DNA from: Mycobacterium sp. Root265
GTDB taxonomy: Bacteria > Actinomycetota > Actinomycetes > Mycobacteriales > Mycobacteriaceae
NCBI RefSeq assembly: GCF_001428895.1
Contig: NZ_LMJA01000030.1
Location: forward strand, 124,001-188,000
Direction of reading: 5' to 3'
Length of the DNA: 64,000 nucleotides
Shown here: positions 29,614 to 38,559 of the stretch, piece after piece
Numbering within the stretch: position 1 is the first letter of the stretch
Layout: the number at the start of each line of letters is the position of its first letter
The notes under the pieces: model-generated
The model's input: the letters and a program-made list of their open reading frames with translations, nothing else
Database searches by the model: none
What the model was told of the DNA's origin: nothing
Translations under genes and position numbers: made by a program

Positions 29614-30258
29614 ATGTCGCAGCGCAAGAAAAGCCCTGCTCGACGACAGGGCTACCCATTCCCCACGGCCGTGGCCGATTCTCCCGGCGTGCACTCCTCA
29701 CAAGTGCTGGAGGTTCCGCCTGCCGCCCACCAGGGTTCGGTCTGGGGGCGGCGCAGGGTGCTGCTGCTGAATTCCACCTACGAACCGCTCACCGCATTGC
29801 CCATGCGCAGGGCCGTCATCATGCTGATGTGCGGTAAAGCCGACGTCGTCCACGACGACCCGTCCGGGCCGGTCATCCATTCGGCGACCCGCACCATCGT
29901 GGTCCCGTCGGTGATCCGGCTGCGCACCTTCGTCCGGGTGCCCTACCGCGCCCGCGTCCCGATGACGCGCGCCGCGCTCATGCACCGCGACCGGTTCCGC
30001 TGCGCGTACTGCGGGCAGAAGGCCGACACCGTCGACCATGTGGTGCCGCGCAGTCGCGGTGGCGAGCACTCCTGGGAGAACTGCGTCGCGGCCTGCTCGT
30101 CGTGCAATCACCGCAAGGCCGACCGGACGCTCGCGGAGCTGGGCTGGTCGCTGCACTCGGCACCCATGCCGCCCAAGGGGCAGCACTGGCGGCTGCTGTC
30201 CTCGGTGAAGGAACTCGACCCGGCATGGGTCAGATATCTGGGCGAAGGCGCGGCGTGA
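29614..30258 (+). CDS. HNH endonuclease domain protein (Rv2469c-type)
   Basis: 214 residues; ATG at 29614 with CCGGAGGAC before it. The C-terminal half is an HNH domain: [23 protein letters not shown], then [18 protein letters not shown], giving the two CxxC zinc knuckles and the DHV catalytic core. The N-terminal half contains [22 protein letters not shown], the mark of a widespread family of actinobacterial and cyanobacterial HNH proteins. Its biological target is unknown; these proteins are chromosomally conserved and not tied to phage. It corresponds to M. tuberculosis Rv2469c. Confidence 0.9.
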   Translation: MSQRKKSPARRQGYPFPTAVADSPGVHSSQVLEVPPAAHQGSVWGRRRVLLLNSTYEPLTALPMRRAVIMLMCGKADVVHDDPSGPVIHSATRTIVVPSVIRLRTFVRVPYRARVPMTRAALMHRDRFRCAYCGQKADTVDHVVPRSRGGEHSWENCVAACSSCNHRKADRTLAELGWSLHSAPMPPKGQHWRLLSSVKELDPAWVRYLGEGAA

Positions 30259-30283
30259 ACGGCGCTGCGATACGGTTTGCATC

Positions 30284-30514
30284 GTGAGTACAGCCCTAGC
30301 CCATGCCCTGATGGGTGGGATCCCGCTCGTGGTGTTTCTGGTACTGGCTGCGCTGGCCTACCGCCACAAGGGACCGCACCCTGAGTCCTACAAGCTCGGC
30401 GACGAGTGGACCCACGACCCGATCCTGTGGGCGGCCGATGAGCCGGCAGATCACGGCCACGGCGGCCACGGGTCGCACGTGACGGTGGGAGGTGGCGCAA
30501 GTGGCAAGTGGTAA
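30284..30514 (+). CDS. ctaJ: small membrane protein, probable cytochrome aa3 associated subunit CtaJ
   Basis: 76 residues. One membrane helix (about 8-28) is followed by a short polar stretch with [18 protein letters not shown] and a His/Gly-rich tail. The length, the position just before a DUF5130 gene and pepN, and the sequence style agree with the small oxidase subunit seen in the M. smegmatis CIII-CIV supercomplex. The name rests on memory of that locus, not on a search. It overlaps the next gene by 23 bases. Confidence 0.6.
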   Translation: MSTALAHALMGGIPLVVFLVLAALAYRHKGPHPESYKLGDEWTHDPILWAADEPADHGHGGHGSHVTVGGGASGKW

Positions 30515-30977
30515 CCAGGAACTCGCAACCACCCGCACCGACGTCGAGCTGCCCTACGGCTACGCGCTGACCTACAGCGGCCGGATCTCGGGAGTCACCG
30601 AGCCCGGCGAGCTGTCGGTGCACTACCCGTTCTCGACCAAGGACCTGGTCGCTCTGGACAACGCGCTGAAGTACGGCTCGCGGTACGCGAAGGCCCGTTT
30701 CGCGGTGTTCATCGGAGATCTCGGTGCCGATACCGCGGCCACCGCCCGCGAGATCCTGGCCAAGGTCCCGACTCCGGACAACGCCGTGCTGTTCGCGGTG
30801 TCGCCGAATCAGAAGGCCATTGAGGTCGTGTACGGCGCCGACGTGAAGGGCCGTGGCATCGAGACCGCCGCACCGCTCGGCATCTCCGCCGCCCTCGGCT
30901 CGCTGCGCGACGGCAACCTCATCGACGCTCTGGTGAGCGCCATCAACGTCACCTCCGCGGCGGTCTCGCCGCGCTGA
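30492..30977 (+). CDS. DUF5130 (TPM-like) protein, probable respiratory supercomplex factor
   Basis: 161 residues from a GTG inside the previous gene; a second GTG at 30501 is possible. The fold resembles TPM/DUF5130 proteins: [50 protein letters not shown]. It has no signal peptide or membrane segment. The M. smegmatis homologue next to ctaJ is, as I recall, found bound to the cytochrome bcc-aa3 supercomplex, which would make this a peripheral assembly or stabilising factor. The coupled translation with the ctaJ-like gene supports a joint role. Confidence 0.65.
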   Translation: MAQVASGNQELATTRTDVELPYGYALTYSGRISGVTEPGELSVHYPFSTKDLVALDNALKYGSRYAKARFAVFIGDLGADTAATAREILAKVPTPDNAVLFAVSPNQKAIEVVYGADVKGRGIETAAPLGISAALGSLRDGNLIDALVSAINVTSAAVSPR

Positions 30978-30992
30978 CAGCTGTGCACATCG

Positions 30993-31021
30993 GCCCCGGT
31001 ATCGCACGTCGGTACCGGGGC
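30993..31021. terminator. hairpin between convergent genes
   Basis: GCCCCGGTA (30993-31001) and TACCGGGGC (31013-31021) form a perfect 9-bp stem with an 11-base loop. It lies between the DUF5130 gene and a minus-strand HNH gene and could stop transcription from both sides. There is no T-run, as is usual in mycobacteria. Confidence 0.6.
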
Positions 31022-31029
31022 TGATTGCT

Positions 31030-31389
31030 CTACAGGACAGCCTGCGTCATCGCAGCACGGATCTCGATGTAGCGCATCAGGAAGGTGCGCTCGTCGAGGC
31101 GTTTGCGCCGCATCCAGTGCGTGACTTCCTCATTGCACTTGCTGGCGTTACACGCCGCGCACGCGGGCACCACGTTCTCGATGGTGTACCTGCCGCCGCG
31201 GGAGATCGCCATGACGCAGTCGCGCTGCATCGGCTTGTCGGTGACACCGCAGTAGGCGCACCCGTTCCAGGCGGATCTGAGTGCGGCCCACTGCTCATCG
31301 GTGAGGTCGTTGATGACGGCCTTGACCCGGCGGGTGCGCTTGCGCGCCGCGCGGGCTCTGCGACTGTTGGGCTTACCCGACACGGCCAT
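31030..31389 (-). CDS. small HNH endonuclease domain protein
   Basis: 119 residues. A very basic start (RRARAARKRTRRVK) precedes an HNH zinc domain: CAYCGVTDKPMQRDCVMAISRGGRYTIENVVPACAACNASK. Two CxxC pairs are present. The residue at the first His position of HNH reads as D (RDCV), followed by N in the ENVVPACAACN block. The final helix ends LDERTFLMRYIEIRAAM. Such short HNH proteins are common in mycobacterial chromosomes and phages. It is convergent with the DUF5130 gene, and pepN lies next to it on the same strand. Its function is unknown. Confidence 0.8.
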   Translation of the reverse strand: MAVSGKPNSRRARAARKRTRRVKAVINDLTDEQWAALRSAWNGCAYCGVTDKPMQRDCVMAISRGGRYTIENVVPACAACNASKCNEEVTHWMRRKRLDERTFLMRYIEIRAAMTQAVL

Positions 31390-31479
31390 GGCGCACAGCG
31401 TAGGCAGTCCCCGGCGAGCGACCGCGCTTGTACGCGGCGTGCGGCGTGTCGGCGCACAGACACGGTCGCCCGCGGGAAA

Positions 31480-34038
31480 TCAGCTCACATCGAAGGCGCG
31501 GGCCCGCAGTGCGCGTTCCACGCCCGCACGCCCCTCCAGCACCAGCCGGTGCAGTGCGGGCGGCACGTCGGGTCCGGACAGGAAGGCGTCCGCGGCGTCC
31601 AGCCCGCCCTGGCTGATGTCCCAGGACGGGTAGAGCCCGATCACGACGGTCTGGGCGACCTCACTGGACCGGCGTTCCCACACGCCCGGGATGGACGCGA
31701 AGTACAGGTCCCGGAAGCGCGCGAGCAGGTTGCCCTGGCCGGGCTGTGCGAAGCCGCCGACGATCGCGCGGGTGGTGATGTTGGCCAGCGTGTCATCCTC
31801 GATCACCCGCTGCCAGGCGGCGTTCTTCACCGTCACCTGCGGGCGCGCGGCGGCCGCGGCGGCGGCGTTGCGCTTGCCGGCGGCGGTCGGGTCGCGCTCG
31901 GCCTCGGCGTCGATGAACGGGCTGTCGGTGCCGTCGGCATCGATCACCCCGGCCGCCGCCAGTGCGGTCACGATGCGCCAGCGCAGGTCGGTGTCGATGA
32001 CCAGCCCGGACAGGTTGACGGCGGCGGGCTCGTTGTCCAGCAGGGTCGACAGCACCGCGATGTGGTTGGGCGCCAGCACCGAGGTGCACAGCGCGTTCAC
32101 GAACGCCAGCTGGTGATCGGATCCGGGAGCCGACTCACGGGCCCGGTCCAGCAGGGCGTCACCGAAGGCCGGCCAGCCGTTCTCCTTGGCCCACTCCGGA
32201 TCGGCGTAGGAGTTCAGCGCGGTCTGGGCCTGCAGCAGCAGCCGCTGCGCGACACCGACTTCGGTCTCTCCGTGGATGCCGCCGATGACCAGCGTCACGA
32301 AGTCGCGGGCCTTCATCTCGGCCTCGCGGGTCATCTCCCAGGCCGCCGACCAGGCCAGCGTGCGGGGGAGCGGGTCGGCGATGTCGGCGATGCGGGCCAG
32401 CACCGTCTGCAGGGACTGCGGATCCAGCCGCGACGAGCAGTAGGTGAGGTCGTCGTCGTTGATCAGCACGAACTGGCCGCGCGAAACACCCACCAGCGCG
32501 GGCACATCGGTGCGCGCGCCCTCGACGTCGAGTTCCTCGCGGTGCACGCGCACCAACTTGCCCGAGGCGTCCTCGTCGTAGATGCCGACGGCCAGGCGGT
32601 GCACCCGGGTCTCCCCGGCGCCCGGTGCGGCACCGGACTGCACCAGCGCGAAACGGGTGAAGGCCCCGTCGGCGTCGACGTCGAAATCGGCGCGCAGCGT
32701 GTTCAGGCCGGTGGTCTTGAGCCACTGCTGCCCCCACCCGGACAGGTCGCGGCCCGAGGACTTCTCCAGCGCGCCAAGCAGATCACCGAAGGTGGCGTTG
32801 CCGAACGCATGGTCGCGGAAGTAGTCGCGCAGGCCGGCCAGGAATGCCTCCAGCCCGACGTAGGCCACCAGCTGCTTGAGCACGCTGGCGCCCTTGGCGT
32901 AGGTGATGCCGTCGAAGTTCACCTCGACTGCGTGCAGGTCGGGGATGTCGGCGGCGACGGGGTGGGTGGACGGCAGCTGATCCTGGCGGTAGGCCCAGGA
33001 CTTCTCCACGTTGGCGAACGTCGTCCAGGCCTGGGTGTACTCGGTGGCTTCGGCCTGGCACAGCACCGAGGCGAAGGTGGCGAAGGATTCGTTGAGCCAC
33101 AGGTCATCCCACCATTGCATGGTGACCAGGTCGCCGAACCACATGTGCGCCATCTCGTGCAGCACGGTCTCGGCGCGGCGCTCGTAGCTGTACCGGGTGA
33201 CCTTGGACCGGAAGACGTAGTCCTCCAGGAAGGTCACCGCGCCGGCGTTCTCCATGGCGCCGGCGTTGAACTCCGGCACGAACAGCTGGTCGTACTTGCC
33301 GAACGCGTATGGTTCGCCGAAGTTGCGGTGGTAGAAGCCGAAGCCCTGCTTGGTCTCGGTGAACAGCCGCTCGGCGTCCATGAACTCCGCCAGCGACGCG
33401 CGGCAGAAGATGCCCAGCGGGATGTCGCCGTGGTCGTCGGTGTAGACGTCGTCCCAGCGGGCGTACGGCCCGGCGATGAGCGCGACGAGGTAGGTGCTCA
33501 TCTTCGGGGTGGTGACGAAGGTGTGCAGGCCGTCCTGCACGGATGCGGTTGCGCCGTTGGAGATCACCTGCCAGTGCTCGGGCGCCTTGACGGTGACGTC
33601 GAAGGTGGCCTTGAGGTCGGGCTGATCGAAGCAGGCGAACATCCGCTTGGCATCCGCGGTCTCGAACTGCGAGTAGAGGTACACCTCGTTGTCGACGGGG
33701 TCGACGAAGCGGTGCAGACCCTCGCCGGTGTTCGAGTACAGGCAGTCGGCGTCGATCACGAGCTCGTTGTGTTCGGCCAGTCCGCTCAGCGCAATGCCGG
33801 CGGACTCGTCGTAACCGGAGACGTCCAGCGCGCGGCCGTTGAGGGTGGCGCTGCGCACGGTGTCGGCGGCGAGGTCGATATAGGTGTCCGCGCCGGCGAG
33901 GGCGCTGAACGTCAGGGTCGTGACCGACCGGAACGTCTTCTCACCGGTGGTGAGGTCGAGGTCGATGCGGTAGTTGTCGACGGTCACCAGCGTTGCGCGT
34001 TCGGCCGCCTGGTCGCGAGTCAGATTGGGGAGAGCCAC
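31480..34038 (-). CDS. pepN: aminopeptidase N (M1 family)
   Basis: 852 residues from a GTG beginning (M)ALPNLTRDQA, which matches the start of Rv2467. The M1 signatures are intact: GAMEN, then HEMAHMWFGDLVTMQWWDDLWLNESFA with zinc ligands H294, H298 and a downstream Glu, and E295 as the catalytic base. The C-terminal third is the ERAP1-like helical domain. It is a cytoplasmic metallopeptidase that removes N-terminal residues from peptides, often finishing products of Clp and proteasome degradation; clp genes lie 16 kb away. It is divergent from the Rv2466c-type gene. Confidence 0.94.
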   Translation of the reverse strand: MALPNLTRDQAAERATLVTVDNYRIDLDLTTGEKTFRSVTTLTFSALAGADTYIDLAADTVRSATLNGRALDVSGYDESAGIALSGLAEHNELVIDADCLYSNTGEGLHRFVDPVDNEVYLYSQFETADAKRMFACFDQPDLKATFDVTVKAPEHWQVISNGATASVQDGLHTFVTTPKMSTYLVALIAGPYARWDDVYTDDHGDIPLGIFCRASLAEFMDAERLFTETKQGFGFYHRNFGEPYAFGKYDQLFVPEFNAGAMENAGAVTFLEDYVFRSKVTRYSYERRAETVLHEMAHMWFGDLVTMQWWDDLWLNESFATFASVLCQAEATEYTQAWTTFANVEKSWAYRQDQLPSTHPVAADIPDLHAVEVNFDGITYAKGASVLKQLVAYVGLEAFLAGLRDYFRDHAFGNATFGDLLGALEKSSGRDLSGWGQQWLKTTGLNTLRADFDVDADGAFTRFALVQSGAAPGAGETRVHRLAVGIYDEDASGKLVRVHREELDVEGARTDVPALVGVSRGQFVLINDDDLTYCSSRLDPQSLQTVLARIADIADPLPRTLAWSAAWEMTREAEMKARDFVTLVIGGIHGETEVGVAQRLLLQAQTALNSYADPEWAKENGWPAFGDALLDRARESAPGSDHQLAFVNALCTSVLAPNHIAVLSTLLDNEPAAVNLSGLVIDTDLRWRIVTALAAAGVIDADGTDSPFIDAEAERDPTAAGKRNAAAAAAARPQVTVKNAAWQRVIEDDTLANITTRAIVGGFAQPGQGNLLARFRDLYFASIPGVWERRSSEVAQTVVIGLYPSWDISQGGLDAADAFLSGPDVPPALHRLVLEGRAGVERALRARAFDVS

Positions 34039-34133
34039 GCCGACCAACTTAGTCGCAGCCGGGGAACATATGCCGGGTGGCAACAGTTGTGCCGTTGTGG
34101 AGACTGCCCGCACGTACTGAGAGGACTCGGCTG

Positions 34134-34742
34134 ATGGCTCAGAAGGACACCGCAGGATTCTGGTTCGACCCGCTGTGCCCGTGGTGCTGGATCACCTCGC
34201 GCTGGATCCTGGAGGTGGAGAAGGTTCGCGATATCGACGTGAACTTCCATGTCATGAGCCTGGCGGTGCTCAACGAGGGCCGCGACCTGCCGGAGAACTA
34301 CCAGGAGATGATGAAGAAGGCCTGGGGTCCGGTGCGGGTGGCGATCGCCGCCGAGCAGGCCCACGGCTCGGAGATCCTGTCGCCGCTGTACACCGCGATG
34401 GGCACCCTGATCCACAACGAGGGCAACAAGGACTTCGACGAGGTCATCAAGAAGTCGCTGGAGCAGGTCGGCCTGCCCGCCGAGCTGGCCGAGGCCGCCG
34501 GCAGCGACACGTACGACGACGCGCTGCGCAAGAGCCATCACGAGGGCATGGACGCCGTCGGTGATGACGTCGGCACCCCGACCATCCACGTCAACGGTGT
34601 CGCGTTCTTCGGCCCGGTGCTCTCGCGCATCCCGCGTGGTGAAGAGGCCGGCAAGCTGTGGGATGCCTCGGTGATCTTCGCGTCCTACCCGCACTTCTTC
34701 GAACTCAAGCGCACCCGGCACGAGTCGCCCGAGTTCGACTGA
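34134..34742 (+). CDS. mycothiol-dependent DsbA-fold reductase (Rv2466c-type)
   Basis: 202 residues. A thioredoxin fold of the DsbA/FrnE kind, with active-site CPWC (C15, C18) near the start and a helical insertion. GTPTIHVNG, with the cis-Pro region, comes near the end. The match to M. tuberculosis Rv2466c is close. That protein is a mycothiol-dependent nitroreductase/oxidoreductase in the SigH oxidative stress regulon. It is divergent from pepN across 95 bp. From here to rpiB the usual gene order is interrupted by about 8.4 kb. Confidence 0.88.
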   Translation: MAQKDTAGFWFDPLCPWCWITSRWILEVEKVRDIDVNFHVMSLAVLNEGRDLPENYQEMMKKAWGPVRVAIAAEQAHGSEILSPLYTAMGTLIHNEGNKDFDEVIKKSLEQVGLPAELAEAAGSDTYDDALRKSHHEGMDAVGDDVGTPTIHVNGVAFFGPVLSRIPRGEEAGKLWDASVIFASYPHFFELKRTRHESPEFD

Positions 34743-34878
34743 CCTGCCGCCCGCCGCGCCGCGACTTCGTGGCATGCGCCATCATGCCCCCGTACGCTCG
34801 GGATCGCTTGTCCACCAACGCATCACCCGGTGAACAGCATGCTTCGCCCAGGTGTACCGGGGGCGTACGGCGACGAAA

Positions 34879-34899
34879 TCCGAAGGCGTGAAATTCGGA
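34879..34899. promoter_or_regulatory. inverted repeat upstream of permease operon, candidate operator
   Basis: TCCGAA-N9-TTCGGA, perfect 6-bp arms, ends 44 bases before the permease ATG. It is the only clear dyad in the 201-bp gap. It could be a repressor site, but no regulator gene lies next to the operon. A short mRNA hairpin is the alternative. Confidence 0.35.
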
Positions 34900-34943
34900 C
34901 GTTCCGGTTGCAAGCATCTGCCGCGCGCGTCAAAGTGCTCAGA

Positions 34944-36341
34944 ATGACAGCGGCTGAGCCCACCACCGACGGCACCTACCGGGACCGCATTGTCGCGGTC
35001 GAACCCGGCGGCAATGAATTCATCGCCGAGGCTGATCGGCACGGTCGGCCGAGCCAACTGCTGTGGACGTGGGCGTCGCCCAACCTGGAGTTCGCCACCA
35101 TCTTCCTGGGCGTGCTCGCCGTCTCGTACTTCGGCATGACGTTCTGGCAGGCGGCGGCCGGCATCCTGCTCGGTGCCGGGCTCGGCGCGCTGGCGCACGC
35201 GTTCCTGTCGGCTCGCGGACCTCGCCTCGGTGTGCCGCAGATGGTGGTGGGCCGCCTGTCCTTCGGCTACAAGGGCAATGCCGTGCCCTCGACCCTGATG
35301 GCGGTGACCGCCGGCGTCGGCTGGTTCGCGACCAACAGCATCAGCGCCGCATTCGCGTTGTCGACGCTGTTCGGCATTGCGCCGCTGCTGGCGTTGCTAC
35401 TGGTGGTGGCGGTGCAGACCGCCCTGGCATTCTTCGGGCACAACCTGGTGCAGGCCTTCGAGCGGTGGGCGTTCCCGGTGCTCGCGGTGATCTTCGCGAT
35501 CACCTCGGTGCTGATCTTGTCCAAGGCCGATCTGGGTGCGCCGGCCGTCGAGGGCGGCGTCGGCGGACTGGGCGGATTCCTGCTGACGGTGGGCGCCACC
35601 TTCGGCTACGTCGCGGGCTGGACGCCGTACGCCGCCGATTTCAGCAGGTACCTGCCCAGCACCGTCTCGCCGGTGCGCACCGGGCTGTTCGCCGCGGCCG
35701 GACTGTTCCTGGCCAGCTCGGTGCTGGCCATCGTCGGCGCGGCCTCGGTCACCATCGTCACCGCCGCGGTCTCGGACAACCCGACCGACGTCTTCACCAG
35801 CTCGCTGCCCGGCTGGCTGGCGGCCGCGACGCTGCTGGCCATCGCGATCGGGGCCGTGGCGGCCAATGCGATCAACGTCTACTCGGCCGGGATGGCCTTC
35901 GTCACCACCGGCGTCAAACTGCCCGCCCACGTCGCGCGGGCGACGGCCACCGTGTTCTTCGGGGTGGCCGGTTTCCTGGTCGCCTGGTGGGCGCTGGCGG
36001 ACGCCGCAGCCAGCTACGAGACGTTCCTGCTGCTGATCGCGTACTGGGTCGGGCCCTGGCTCGGCGTGGTGTTCGCCGATCAGTACCTGCGCCGCGGCCA
36101 TCGCGTGGACGGATTCCTGTATGACCACACGTATTCCAACTGGCCGGGTCTACTGTCGTTCCTGATCGGTCTGGTGGTGTCGGTGCTGCTGTTCTGCAAT
36201 CAGGAGTTATTCGTGGGATTCGTGGTCCGGGCGGTGCCCGAGCTCGGCGACATCGGGTTCTTTGTCGGGTTCGTGCTGGCCGCGGGCAGCTATCTGGTGT
36301 TGTGCCGGTCCAAGATCCAAGCGGAACGGGTGGCTTTGTGA
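34944..36341 (+). CDS. NCS1 family purine/pyrimidine permease
   Basis: 465 residues from the ATG giving MTAAEPTTDGTYRDR; an in-frame ATG further up gives an unlikely basic leader. About 12 membrane segments with NCS1 features: an N-terminal ETNGIERI-like stretch (YRDRIVAVEPGGNEF), WTWASPNLEFATIFLG, and the central PYAADFSRYLP motif. Members import cytosine, purines, allantoin or similar bases with a cation. Its stop overlaps the start of a cytosine deaminase gene (GTGA), so cytosine or a cytosine derivative is the best guess for the cargo. It belongs to the CodB/FcyB side of the family. Confidence 0.88.
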   Translation: MTAAEPTTDGTYRDRIVAVEPGGNEFIAEADRHGRPSQLLWTWASPNLEFATIFLGVLAVSYFGMTFWQAAAGILLGAGLGALAHAFLSARGPRLGVPQMVVGRLSFGYKGNAVPSTLMAVTAGVGWFATNSISAAFALSTLFGIAPLLALLLVVAVQTALAFFGHNLVQAFERWAFPVLAVIFAITSVLILSKADLGAPAVEGGVGGLGGFLLTVGATFGYVAGWTPYAADFSRYLPSTVSPVRTGLFAAAGLFLASSVLAIVGAASVTIVTAAVSDNPTDVFTSSLPGWLAAATLLAIAIGAVAANAINVYSAGMAFVTTGVKLPAHVARATATVFFGVAGFLVAWWALADAAASYETFLLLIAYWVGPWLGVVFADQYLRRGHRVDGFLYDHTYSNWPGLLSFLIGLVVSVLLFCNQELFVGFVVRAVPELGDIGFFVGFVLAAGSYLVLCRSKIQAERVAL

Positions 36342-36784
36342 GTCCTGAGGAAATGCTCGACGTCGCCGTCGAGGAGGCACGAAAAGGGTTGGCCGAGGGC
36401 GGGATACCGATCGGCGCGGCACTGTTCACCGCCGGCGGTGTGCTGCTCGGCAGCGGGCACAACCGTCGCGTGCAGAACGACGACCCGTCGGTGCACGGCG
36501 AGACCGACGCGTTCCGCAACGCGGGCCGCCAGCGCGACTACCGGTCGACGGTGATGGTGACGACTCTGTCGCCGTGCTGGTACTGCAGCGGCCTGGTGCG
36601 CCAGTTCAACATCGGCGCCGTCGTGATCGGCGAAGCCAAGACGTTCTCCGGCGGGCACGACTGGCTGGCCGAGAACGGCGTGCAGATCACGCTGCTCGAT
36701 GATCAGCGCTGCGTGACGATGATGGAGGAGTTCATCGTGGCGCGGCCGGAACTGTGGAACGAGGACATCGGGGTGGCTGAATGA
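36338..36784 (+). CDS. yeast-type cytosine deaminase (CDA fold, zinc)
   Basis: 148 residues, GTG start inside the permease stop. The zinc site is HGETDAF (H53, catalytic E55) plus SPCWYCSG (C80, C83). The protein aligns by eye over its whole length with fungal Fcy1, including DDQRC near 121-125, the motif ARPELWNEDIG near the C-terminus, and D143 matching the substrate-binding Asp of the yeast enzyme. It is not related to the amidohydrolase CodA of enterobacteria. It should convert cytosine to uracil; the yeast enzyme also deaminates 5-methylcytosine to thymine. Overlaps both neighbours, so it is the middle gene of a coupled trio. Confidence 0.88.
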   Translation: MSPEEMLDVAVEEARKGLAEGGIPIGAALFTAGGVLLGSGHNRRVQNDDPSVHGETDAFRNAGRQRDYRSTVMVTTLSPCWYCSGLVRQFNIGAVVIGEAKTFSGGHDWLAENGVQITLLDDQRCVTMMEEFIVARPELWNEDIGVAE

Positions 36785-37740
36785 GTGCCATTGCTACCGT
36801 GGACATCTCACGCTGGTACGCCGGTGGTGACGACGCCGACGCGTTGGCGGCCGAGGTCGACGAGGGTCTGCAGCGGGCCGGATTCATCGTGGTCACCGGT
36901 CACGGTGTCGACGTGGGACTGGCCGCGCGGGTCCGGGCGGCGAGCCGGGAGTTCTTTGCGCTGCCCGACGAAGTCAAACAACGCTATTCGGTGCCGGTCG
37001 GCGGGCACGGCTGGATCGGTCCCGGCGCGGAGGCCAACGCCTACGCCGAGGGCACCGAGACCCCGCCGGATCTGAAAGAGAGTTTCAGCCTGGGCGCCGA
37101 GACTCTCACCGGTGATGCGGAGGTGGACCGTATCTGGTTCGCGCCCAACGTCTGGCCGGCCGAGGTGGCGCACCTGCAGGGCCTGGTCGACGAGTACACC
37201 ACGGCCATGCGCAGGCTCTCCGATGACCTGCTCGCCTTGTTCGCCCACGCGCTGGGCCTGTCCGACAATCCGTTCGCGGCGTTGGCGAGCCGGCCCACCT
37301 GGACGATGAACATCAACCATTACCCGCCGGTGAGCGTTGTCGGAGAACCCGAGCCCGGTCAGTTCCGGATCGGCCCGCACACCGACTTCGGCACCGTCAC
37401 CGTGCTGGATCGCGAGCCGGGCGCCGGTGGCCTGCAGGTGTATTCGGAGGCCGAAGGCTGGGAGGACGCGCCCTGGGAGCCCGGTGCGCTGACCGTCAAT
37501 ATCGGTGACCTGTTGGAGTACTGGAGCGGGCGGCGCTGGCCGTCGGGTCGGCACCGGGTGCTGCCGCCGCAGCCGCACGCCCCCGAAGAGGATCTGGTGT
37601 CGTTGATCTACTTCTACGAGGCCAACCACGATGCGATCGTCACGCCGCTGGAACCGCCGATCGGGCGGGTCTCCGGGCTGGATCCGGTGACCTCGGCCGA
37701 TTTCATCAAGGAACGCCTGGACGCCATCACCGTGGCCTGA
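36781..37740 (+). CDS. isopenicillin N synthase-like non-haem iron oxygenase
   Basis: 319 residues, sharing ATGA with the deaminase. The N-terminal DIOX_N part (GFIVVTGHGVDVGLAARV) and the jelly-roll core are clear. Iron ligands are H200, D202 (GPHTDFGTVTVL) and H258 (SGRHRV). The usual RxS that holds the 2-oxoglutarate carboxylate reads LVS (272-274), so the arginine is missing. The protein may use another anchor or co-substrate, or be inactive. Given the operon, a base-oxidising role like fungal thymine 7-hydroxylase, also of this fold, is attractive but unproven. It converges with an SDR gene three bases downstream. Confidence 0.82.
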   Translation: MSAIATVDISRWYAGGDDADALAAEVDEGLQRAGFIVVTGHGVDVGLAARVRAASREFFALPDEVKQRYSVPVGGHGWIGPGAEANAYAEGTETPPDLKESFSLGAETLTGDAEVDRIWFAPNVWPAEVAHLQGLVDEYTTAMRRLSDDLLALFAHALGLSDNPFAALASRPTWTMNINHYPPVSVVGEPEPGQFRIGPHTDFGTVTVLDREPGAGGLQVYSEAEGWEDAPWEPGALTVNIGDLLEYWSGRRWPSGRHRVLPPQPHAPEEDLVSLIYFYEANHDAIVTPLEPPIGRVSGLDPVTSADFIKERLDAITVA

Positions 37741-37743
37741 CGC

Positions 37744-38520
37744 TCACTGGGCGAACGAGAATCCACCGTTGACCGGAATGGTCTGTCCGGTGATCCAGGC
37801 GCCGTGCCCGCTCGCCAGCATCGCCGCCAGCGGGGCGACGTCGTCGGGTGAGCCCGGGCGGCGTATGACGTAGTTGCGCAGGATCGACTGCGCCTGGGTG
37901 GAATCGGGTTCGGCCCACAGCGGCTCGGTGGCGGGGGTGCGCATGGTGCCGAGCGCGATGTTGTTGGCGGTGATCCCGTAACGCCCGTGTTCGAGCGCCA
38001 CGGACCGCGTGAATCCGGCCGCGCCGGCCTTGGATGCGGCATACACGGCAGAGCTGGGATCGCCGACCCGGCCGGCATCGGAGACGATCGTGATGACGCG
38101 TCCCCATCGAGCGGCGATCATGTCCGGCAGGACGGCACGCGTGCAGTTGAGCACGCCATAGAGATTCACGCGCAGGTAGGGCTCCCAGTCGTGCGGGGCC
38201 GATTCGGCGAAGCGTCCGCGAGTGCCGAACCCGTGCGCCCCGGCATTGCCGGCATTGTTCACCAGGATGTCGACGGAGTCCGCGGCGGCGAGGGCAGCGG
38301 TCACGGCGTCGTAGTCGGTGACGTCGAAGGGTGCCGGCTGCGCTGCCCACCCCGCGTCTCGCACCTCGGTCACGACCGCATCGGCGAGGTCCGGCCGTAG
38401 ATCGTTGACCAGGACCTCGGCGCCGGCTGACGCGAAGGCAAGGGCCAGGTTGCGCCCGACACCCTGGCCGGCGCCAGTGATCAGCGCGCGGTGCCCGGAC
38501 AGGTCGATGTTCAGGCTCAT
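37744..38520 (-). CDS. SDR family oxidoreductase (module 1)
   Basis: 258 residues from the ATG after GAGGAG; the longer frame lacks a good site. It is a classical SDR with TGAGQGVGRNLA, NNAGNAG, the catalytic serine in IVSDAG, and YAASK. The C-terminus GQTIPVNGGFSF is typical of ketoacyl reductase-like enzymes. It is divergent from a TetR gene with a palindrome between them, so it is very likely its target. With the aldehyde dehydrogenase and luciferase-like oxidoreductase across the regulator, it suggests catabolism of an alcohol or ketone; the substrate is unknown. Confidence 0.88.
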   Translation of the reverse strand: MSLNIDLSGHRALITGAGQGVGRNLALAFASAGAEVLVNDLRPDLADAVVTEVRDAGWAAQPAPFDVTDYDAVTAALAAADSVDILVNNAGNAGAHGFGTRGRFAESAPHDWEPYLRVNLYGVLNCTRAVLPDMIAARWGRVITIVSDAGRVGDPSSAVYAASKAGAAGFTRSVALEHGRYGITANNIALGTMRTPATEPLWAEPDSTQAQSILRNYVIRRPGSPDDVAPLAAMLASGHGAWITGQTIPVNGGFSFAQ

Positions 38521-38559
38521 GGGCCGGGTCTCCTCAGATCGCTGGACATTTCGCCATGA

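Noticed and set aside
30000-31389. The two HNH proteins as homing or phage endonucleases
   Set aside because: The first is at a position conserved in mycobacteria and both sit in normal gene order with no intron, intein or phage gene nearby.
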